Shown here piece after piece: positions 57,216-64,000 of a DNA stretch of 64,000 nt (the stretch's first letter is position 1; each line of letters starts with the position of its first letter). The DNA lies in NCBI GenBank assembly GCA_020205615.1, contig CM035162.1, forward strand, positions 32,638,479 to 32,702,478. Reading direction: 5' to 3'. Source of the stretch: Panax quinquefolius (lineage: Eukaryota > Streptophyta > Magnoliopsida > Apiales > Araliaceae). The translations under genes and the position numbers were made by a program. The notes under the pieces were generated by a model. That model was not told the DNA's origin, made no database searches, and saw only the letters and a list, made by a program, of their open reading frames with translations.

Positions 57216-57934
57216 ATATAATTCTTGCTTTGAACAATCCCCAGTAAAGAATATTAGAAACCAATTGTTGCTTTGAAGTATTTTCTAAAACAAATCCATA
57301 TGAAAAATTGATTTTTTTTTCTTTTCCAAACAACAATAAAATCAAACTAATCAAACTAGGATTGGGGGAAGATGATATGCAAATAGCATTGAACATAGCA
57401 ATTAACCCAAATAATAAATCGATATATTTGGCTTCCATGCACAATCAATACAGTTACGTGACATTAAATATGTTTTTACTCATTTGACTTTTTAGTGCAT
57501 AAGATGTGAGAATGATTTGAGGCTCAATTTAATAGAAGGCAAAACTATGTCTGTTAATTTTAATTTGTCGCTTTCTTCGTTGTGATCACAGAATATTTCA
57601 TCTCTTTGCTAGTAGTGAAAAGTGAGATAAGTAATATGCATTTGTTTACACAATAGAATAGTAGAAGAGTCACTTTTTCAAAATAGAAATAGTAAAACGG
57701 TTTGGTAGAACTGCAATTTTTACAGTTAAGTTAGCTCTGGTTATACTTCTGTAACATAGACTATATGCAGAAACTCTGTACTATGATTCCAATTTATCTG
57801 AACTAGAAATTTGGGTCTGTTGGCCACTCCTATTGTTCCAAAAAAGAAAAGAGAAGTTCCATTTGTAAAATTACAAAGTTTGAAGTTAAATTTCCTTTCA
57901 TGTTTATCAAAATGTTGTTACACTTGAAGACTTG

Positions 57935-60343
57935 TGTGAGACCCCAGATTTTATTAATAAAGATTTAAATTTGGTCGAAATAATTTTTTAATATTATGGT
58001 GTGAATTTGAGATAATATTATAGTTGTGGGTAGTATTTATAAATTTTGCAAAGTATGCAAGTGGTTATATTATATTCGATTGGTCGGGGAATATTAGGTT
58101 TAGCGAGGGAATATTCGTACAACTACTCAATCATTGGTGGACCCTATAATGTAATTATTGTCGGATTGAGAAAACGACAAAAATATTTTATTAAAATAAT
58201 CTACGGAAGTTTTACCAGTAGTTCTTGTTGAACTACTCGGTAGTAAAAATACGATAATAAAGTGTGGTTGCATAGTACGCGGTATTGATTATTGATGCTT
58301 ATGTGAGAAGTCACTCGGTTTGATTCCATTATCACGATTAATAATATGAATTATTATAGCGATAATGACGTTTTGTTTTATTCAGAGTATTATTAACGTA
58401 ATAAAAGCGAAACATCTTTTATATAAAATAGAATACTTTATTAAAGTTATTCATAAATAGAATATATTATATTTTATTATGCATAGTGTTGCATAGTATT
58501 TTTGCATAGTGTTTTGCATAGTATTGCATAGTGTTTGCATAGTAAAATGTTTTTATATAAATAGAATATATTATATTTTATTTAAAAGATTTTTCTTTAA
58601 ATATGGACCGTCAGATTAAAGTAAATCAATCTGACCGTTCATGGATTAGTTCTTATGCATTCCATTTTCCTATAAATGAAGCTCATTCCTTCATTATTTT
58701 CTTACGAATTCATTGAAACTACAGAGAGAAATTATAGAGAGAAGCTATAGAGAGAAAATTATAGAAAGAAGAAGAGTATTCGCTACTTCACTACTTCTAT
58801 ATTAGGTTCTTTTTACTAGTGAGGGTGTTATTCTTTCTTCTTGAAGAGAACTTACATTATTCCATTCACTATTATTACATTGGAATAACTTTGTAAAAGT
58901 GGCATACCCTATACATAACCTGTGTATCACGTACCCTATACTTGGTGAAATCCTTATGTTATTCCATTGCTTATTATTACATTTGAATAACTTTGTATGC
59001 TGTGAGTTTACCCTATACTTGGTGACATTCTTCTATTATTCTCATTGGAACATCCACATGCATGTGTTTTACAGGACTGGTTAAAATCTTTATTATTATT
59101 ACATTGGAACATCACATGCATGTGTTTTACACCGGGACTGGTTCCGCTTTTTTATCATTACGTTGGAATATCCTATCTCGTGTGTTTTACAGGATCCAGT
59201 TCCATCTTTATTATTACGTTGGAACATCCCTGCTTCGGTGTGAATTTCACGACACTGGTTCCGTTATTATTATTCTGTTGGAATAACACATACATCTGCA
59301 ATCACCGCATGCATGGTGATTTCTTTTGTTATTCCATTCTTTATTATACCCGGTTGGTTAAAACTTTGACTTCTATACTCCATGAAATTAGTAGAATATC
59401 CTTGATATTTGCGTTTCATCCGAGATCTTTTCATGGAAATATTCTTCCGATCATTATTGAATTTTACTCTACGTAAAGCAAAGATCATGTTGACAATTTG
59501 GACGTTAATAATTCATGGATTAAATAATTCTTGAACTTGTTTTATTGAATTACTATGTCATTGTCATCATCCTCATGTTATATTATGTTATCTTTGGCTT
59601 ACGTGGATAGATGAACTTAGTATGATTATGACCGAGGATCATTTGGTATAATCATGACTTGATATAAATGATGTGACAAAAGTCTTCATGTTGGCTCTGT
59701 AATGCGTTGATGGATAGTTTTTGGTATGATTATGACCCGAGGGGTGATTCGGTATAGTCATGACCATTGATAATTTGATGAAAATCCTTGGTAGTACGAG
59801 GGATGATTAGATGTGGTGGTTTATTATTAGTGAGTCTCGTGATAAAAATTGATGAAAACCTTTTAAAACCTAAAAGATAGTAGACTTTATTCTCTACTTG
59901 ACTCTTTTAATGGATTGCATATTCATTGAAGTTAAAGCTGGTTGTCAATTATATTTTATCAGTTTAACAACATTGAAGGCTAATGATAATTTATACGCAT
60001 TATCTTAGTCATAATATTTCTTCTTGGGCTAGTTGAGCTCACCCTTTCTTTTTTGTTCTCTTCAGGAAATGAGAACATAGCCGGGAGACAGTCGGGGAGC
60101 GGAGTAATGGTCCAGAGGATAGCATTAGTAGTCCTCACTATTACGTGAAATAGTGTGATAATAGTTGTAATGAGGACTCCTTTTGAGTTTGTATAATATC
60201 TAGTAGACAATATATGTATTCAAACTCACGCTTTTATGTCGTATTGTACACCTACAGTTAGGTTAGTAAGTTGTATTTGAATTTATGTACCATGTAAGTG
60301 GCGACCCAAGATGGGTGGCGTATACCTAATTTTGGGGCGTCAC
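57935..60343 (+). repeat. Gypsy-3 5' LTR
   Basis: The LTR runs from TGTGAGACCCCAG to GGGGCGTCAC (about 2409 bp). Blocks are the GAATATTATGG region, GCATAGTGTTTTGCATAG repeats (58475-58550), a TATA-like CCTATAAATGAAG near 58670, an AGAGAGAAAT leader, the ATTACATTGGAACATC module (58860-59290), and GGCGACCCAAGATGGG at the end. It resembles the gypsy-1 LTR in having the GCATAG repeats rather than the TAGTAATTACC array. Confidence 0.9.
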
Positions 60344-60345
60344 GG

Positions 60346-60357
60346 TTGGTATCGAGC
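60346..60357 (+). promoter_or_regulatory. Gypsy-3 primer-binding site, tRNA-Met type
   Basis: TTGGTATCGAGC follows the LTR end. It matches the complement of tRNA-Met (TTGGTATCAGAGC) except for one missing A. Confidence 0.75.
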
Positions 60358-61640
60358 TTAGGATATGATCCACAGCTAAGATGCGAGATAAGAACTAGGA
60401 GGGAGGCGGGGGAATTCCTTCGCTAGTATGACCTACCTAAGTTTATTTGGTATTTGATTGGTCGGTTAGAATATAGGGATAATTTGTTACATGTCAATTA
60501 ACCCTTGTTTTGTGACAAAGGTGTTTGAGAATGGCATCCGAAAATCTTTGAGATAAGCAATGAAGCACATGAGAGTGTTGATTCAAATTTCAAACAAAAG
60601 GTAACGACCAACAACACGATAATAATCATCTCTGGTGGCAAGCGGCTATCGAACAATGATAACCATCGTGGGGAAATTATCATGCTAAGAATGGTAACCA
60701 CTTGATTGGTAATCATGGCAAAGATAATAGAAGTGGAAATTTCAAGAAGAGAATGTCATTTAGCTCGATTTTTGTCGTATAGTGAAGTCAAGTCCATTTG
60801 GGATAGTGGCACCAAAGGCGGATACGGACAAAACAAAGTCGGTGGTTTCGGGAAGAGCGTTTTTCGTGACTTCTCAAAAAAGTGGGTAACGAACGAAGTT
60901 AGCACGGGTTAGTTAATTATAAATTCTTGAAGTCTATACCTTATTAGATACCGGTTCTACCCATTCTTTTATCTCTCTTGCTTGCGTTCAACGTTTAAAT
61001 TTGACTCAGGAGAAATTAGACTTTGATTTATCTATTGAAACTTCGTTGGGAGAAACCCGTTACCTCCAACATTTATTAATCTTGTTGTTTCAAATAAACA
61101 CTTTCATGTTACTGTCGATCTTATCTCTTTGAAAATACTTGCCTTTGAGGTAATTTTTTGAAAGCGATTGATTAACTACTCATTATTCTTTTTGTAAGGT
61201 TGTTAGCTTTCATATTCCTAACAAACTTTGTTATCTACAATTCAAAGTAACCAAACCCTAAAGTTAATCATTGTCATATCAAGCCATAAGTAAAGAGCCT
61301 CGAACCTTTCGTTGTTGACTTCCTTGTGTGGAATGCACCGAAGCCGGACTTTTCGTATGGGCATACATCGTGAATGAAGATGGCAAGTTTATAGGTATCA
61401 TTGTGAGGTGCTATCTAGGTTAAGGGATAGAAGTCGCAGTTGGTATCAATGTGACGTACTATCCAAGTCTTGGATAAAATGTGATTTTGAATGATATTTC
61501 TATCATTAATAAATTTCTTGACGTATTCTTGAAGATTTCTAGCCTACCCTAGAGCGTGAAATCGAATTTTTATATTGACCCCGATACAAAAACCCATTTC
61601 TTAAACCCTCAAATATTTCTTCAACTAAATAAAAGCAGTT
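60358..61640 (+). pseudogene. Gypsy-3 gag/protease/RT remnants
   Basis: Gag is much shortened: only the last half of the second zinc knuckle (ECHLARF, about 60755) is evident. The protease is better preserved than in gypsy-2, with the catalytic LLDTGSTHSF readable at about 60938-60968 and then RLNLTQEKLDFDLSIE. The segment 61281-61480 has no counterpart in gypsy-1 or gypsy-2 and may be an insertion. The RT N-terminus (about 61490-61600) then jumps to an RNase H-like phrase (LKYFFN, about 61612), marking an internal deletion. Confidence 0.7.
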
Positions 61641-62835
61641 TACGTGGTTTATGATGAAAGTCATAATAAAAGCATTGGAATAATGAAAATCATGGGTATA
61701 TGAAGTATTAGTAAGTTTTATGATGAGTTATGTTGGTTAGTACGTAAAAACATGAAAGTTTCTTAGAAATCACAAAGAGTTGAAAATCAGATTTTAGTGA
61801 AAAGCGTAACATGAAATTAAATTGACCATATCTCCTATTATATTTTGAATTTTTGAATGTGGTCAAGTCCTAGAGTTAGATCTATGAGTTACCTAACTAA
61901 TCCAAGTGGAATTACTGGAAAAGGTGTTGTAGATTTTTGTGTGGACTGATTTTAGCAAAGGAGGCCAAAGCTGTAAATTTCAAAAATGCTACTGCCCAGA
62001 AACTTTAAGGGGCTGTTTCGGCCACTTAAATTATGAGAAAAATTCTGGCCTTTTGGGACATGAAGGTATATGGTATAAAGTATCTCCTGTCCAAAAATGA
62101 GCTCATTCTGACTTAAAATGAGCAAGTTATGACTATTTCAATATTTAGGATTTTCAAATTTAAAAACGCTATAACCGGAGTTCTATAACTCCGATGACCA
62201 TGAAATTTAAACTAGAAGCTCATGTTAACATGTGTAAGGTCCTGCCAAGATTTGGGAATTTTTGGAGTTAAACTTGAGGTAGCTAATTTCTTAAGGAATT
62301 AATTAGAAATTGATTTTTGAAAAATAGTAAATGAATTTTAAAAATTCCGAGAAAAATATATTTTCATCATGGGACTATATTATGCTAAATCCCAGAAAAG
62401 AAATATTTTTGGGACTGATTTGGTATTTTCATGAAAATAGTTTAGTTACGAACATATGAGTTAAATATGTTATGTGAAGTAAGAATAAAGTTGAAAATAG
62501 GATTTTATGGCTAGAAAATCCTATATAGAGTATATGCATATTTTTTGAGGGATTTGATAATTGGTAATGATATCTTATGAGTATGGCATTTTTGAATGAT
62601 TAAATGCATTATATGGTAAAGCGTAAACAATTGAGATAAATTGTTTATAAATTTAAGAAGTGATTAAAATATTGGTATAATATTAATGATATTAGATTAT
62701 GAGATTATTAAGTGATTGATAACATGGGGATATTCTTGAATCCTGGATAAATTATATTATAAATGTTTAATATTTATCCTTTATCTTATTTGATTGATTC
62801 TTTATATCATTATCCTCATGTTTATATTTTTTTTA
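61641..62835. other. Foreign non-coding segment in gypsy-3
   Basis: The sequence has no coding signal and no match to gypsy-2 at this place. Phrases such as AAAATGAGCAAGTTATGACTATTTC and AACCGGAGTTCTATAACTCCGATGACC (a palindrome around GGAGTTCTATAACTCC, 62175-62192) are like gypsy LTR DNA of another family and like 52300-53130. Confidence 0.4.
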
Positions 62836-63740
62836 AAGTCATCTGTGGCCTGTAGAGCATAGATGGACTTGGTATGATTATGACCAGGGATCATTCGGTA
62901 TAATCATAACCGTAATTGAAAACACAATTATCTTTGGCCGTAGTGCATGGATAATTTGTGGTCGTGATACTAATGAATATCCTTAGCCTGTAGTGCAGGG
63001 ATGATTCGACGATGTGGATTAATTATTGAGCTGAGTCTCAGCAATGAAATATTAATTCATGGATGCGTTCAAAGTCATCTGTGGCTTACGTGCATAGATG
63101 GACTTGGTATGATTATGACCGAGGATCATTCGGTATAATCATAATCAGTAATTGAAAACACAATTATCTTTAGTAGTAGTGCATGGATAATTTGTGGTCG
63201 TGATACTAATGAATATCCTTAGCACGTAGTGCGGGGATGATTGACGATGTGGATTAATTATTGGTGAGTCTCGTGAATGAAATATTAATTCATGGATGTG
63301 TTCAAAGTCATCTGTGGCTTACGTGCATAGATGGACTTGGTATGATTATGACCAGGATCATTCGGTATAATCATAATAGTAATTGAAAACACAATTATCT
63401 TTAGTAGTAGTGCATGGATAATTTGTGGTCGTGATTAATGAATACACAATTATCTTTGGTAGTGAGTGCATGGATAATTTGTGGTCGTGATACTAATGAA
63501 TATCCTTGGCACATGTAGTGCGTGGATGATTCGATGATGTGGATTAATTATTGAGTGAGTCTCAAAGAATGAAATATTAATTCATGGATGCGTTCAAAGT
63601 CATACGTGGCTTACGTGCATAGATGGACTTGGTATGATTATGACCGAGGATTGTTCGGTATAATCATAATCAGTAATTGAAAACACGAATATCCTTGGCG
63701 ATTGGTGCATGGATAATTCGTGGTCGCTCATACTATTAAG
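62836..63740 (+). repeat. LTR-derived tandem array, about 234-bp units
   Basis: Four units begin AAAGTCAT(C/A)(T/C)GTGGC at 62836, 63070, 63304 and 63596. Each contains ATAGATGGACTTGGTATGATT, ACACAATTATCTTTGG, GTGCATGGATAATTTGTGG and GATGTGGATTAATTATTGA. Spacing is 234, 234 and 292 bp, the last lengthened by a local duplication of about 58 bp. The same sequence occurs once in the middle of the gypsy LTRs (for example 8790-9060, 46685-47050), so a piece of LTR has been amplified inside an element. Confidence 0.85.
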
Positions 63741-63930
63741 TCGCTGCGTCTTAGCATTATTGATTTTATTAGGTTGTATATCTTGCTTTGTAGTGCAAAG
63801 ATGAATTGTTAATGAATAGCTTTGGCATTTCAAAGATGAATTTAATATTTTTAAGCGATAAAGGTATTCAAGGTATCCTCATCTCTTTATCATACCAGTA
63901 TCGTACCCTAATTTCGAGGCGAAATTCCAT

Positions 63931-63941
63931 AAGGAGGAGAT
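63931..63941 (+). promoter_or_regulatory. Gypsy-3 polypurine tract
   Basis: AAGGAGGAGAT immediately precedes the 3' LTR start TGTGAGACCC, matching the arrangement in gypsy-2. Confidence 0.7.
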
Positions 63942-64000
63942 TGTGAGACCCCCATTTTATTAATAAAGATTTAAATTTTGGTGAAATAATTTTTTAATAT
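63942..64000 (+). repeat. Gypsy-3 3' LTR, first 59 bp
   Basis: TGTGAGACCCCCATTTTATT is collinear with the 5' LTR start at 57935. The LTR is cut by the window end. Confidence 0.85.

Larger units (their letters stand above)
57935..64000 (+). mobile_element. Gypsy-3 Ty3/gypsy element, runs off the window
   Basis: A complete 5' LTR, PBS, shortened gag, protease and RT N-terminal remnants are followed by a large foreign segment (about 61640-63840). The authentic 3' internal end (63850-63930), polypurine tract (63931-63941) and first 59 bp of the 3' LTR (63942-64000) then follow. The element has lost most of RT, RNase H and integrase, so it would depend on other copies for movement. Confidence 0.8.

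Noticed and set aside
57611..57620. GCTAGTAGTG as the right terminus of CACTA-3
   Set aside because: It resembles the expected TTTTCTAGTAGTG, but no GACGGTC-type subterminal repeats lie before it and no 3-bp duplication is seen. Used only as a provisional boundary.

Overview
This window is nuclear DNA of a flowering plant, most likely a eudicot. It is AT-rich and intron-containing, dominated by plant-type CACTA (En/Spm), Ty3/gypsy and Ty1/copia elements, and holds one intact R2R3-MYB gene. I see no bacterial operon, CRISPR array, rRNA gene or tRNA gene. Nearly everything outside about 34.0-39.9 kb is transposon-derived.

Layout. (1) 1-33996 is one large CACTA element whose left end lies outside the window. 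It carries a decayed TNP2-type transposase (about 2134-5790), a second PF03004-like ORF (about 6380-7182, resuming at 31313), a 168-bp intronic tandem array (31795-33105), a last exon and subterminal repeats ending in GTAGTG at 33996. It is split by a chromovirus-like gypsy element (gypsy-1, 7183-31307, target duplication AGGCG/AGACG). Gypsy-1 is split by a copia element (9545-28734), which is split by a complete gypsy element (gypsy-2, 15911-25916). That makes a four-level nest. (2) 33997-39900 is the low-copy island with the MYB gene: exons 37851-38113 and 38913-39456, 268 aa, in the MYB20/43/42/85 clade linked to lignin and secondary-wall control. (3) About 40-51.1 kb is an old gypsy-type LTR (gypsy-4) interrupted by two CACTA elements. 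One (41218-45034) carries exon fragments resembling at least six host genes. The other (48231-50932, perfect GAC target duplication) is an inverted, deleted relative of the first CACTA element. (4) 51.1-53.9 kb is non-coding, repeat-like DNA. (5) A further CACTA end at 53950 leads into a region with host-gene fragments (MFS transporter OCT7-like, SMC5-like, possible plasma-membrane H+-ATPase). (6) 57935 to the window end is gypsy-3, with complete 5' LTR, primer-binding site, gag/protease remnants, a foreign segment with a tandem array, a polypurine tract and the first bases of the 3' LTR.

The MYB gene is the only locus I consider a functional host gene. The transposons are all broken at protein level, but the breaks are peculiar. 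They are dense short indels, often at CAG/CTG or other C-containing words, while the MYB exons are clean. Even the two LTRs of gypsy-2 differ mainly by indels rather than substitutions. This suggests uncorrected base-calling errors at methylated cytosines on top of true decay, so 'pseudogene' calls here describe the sequence as given.
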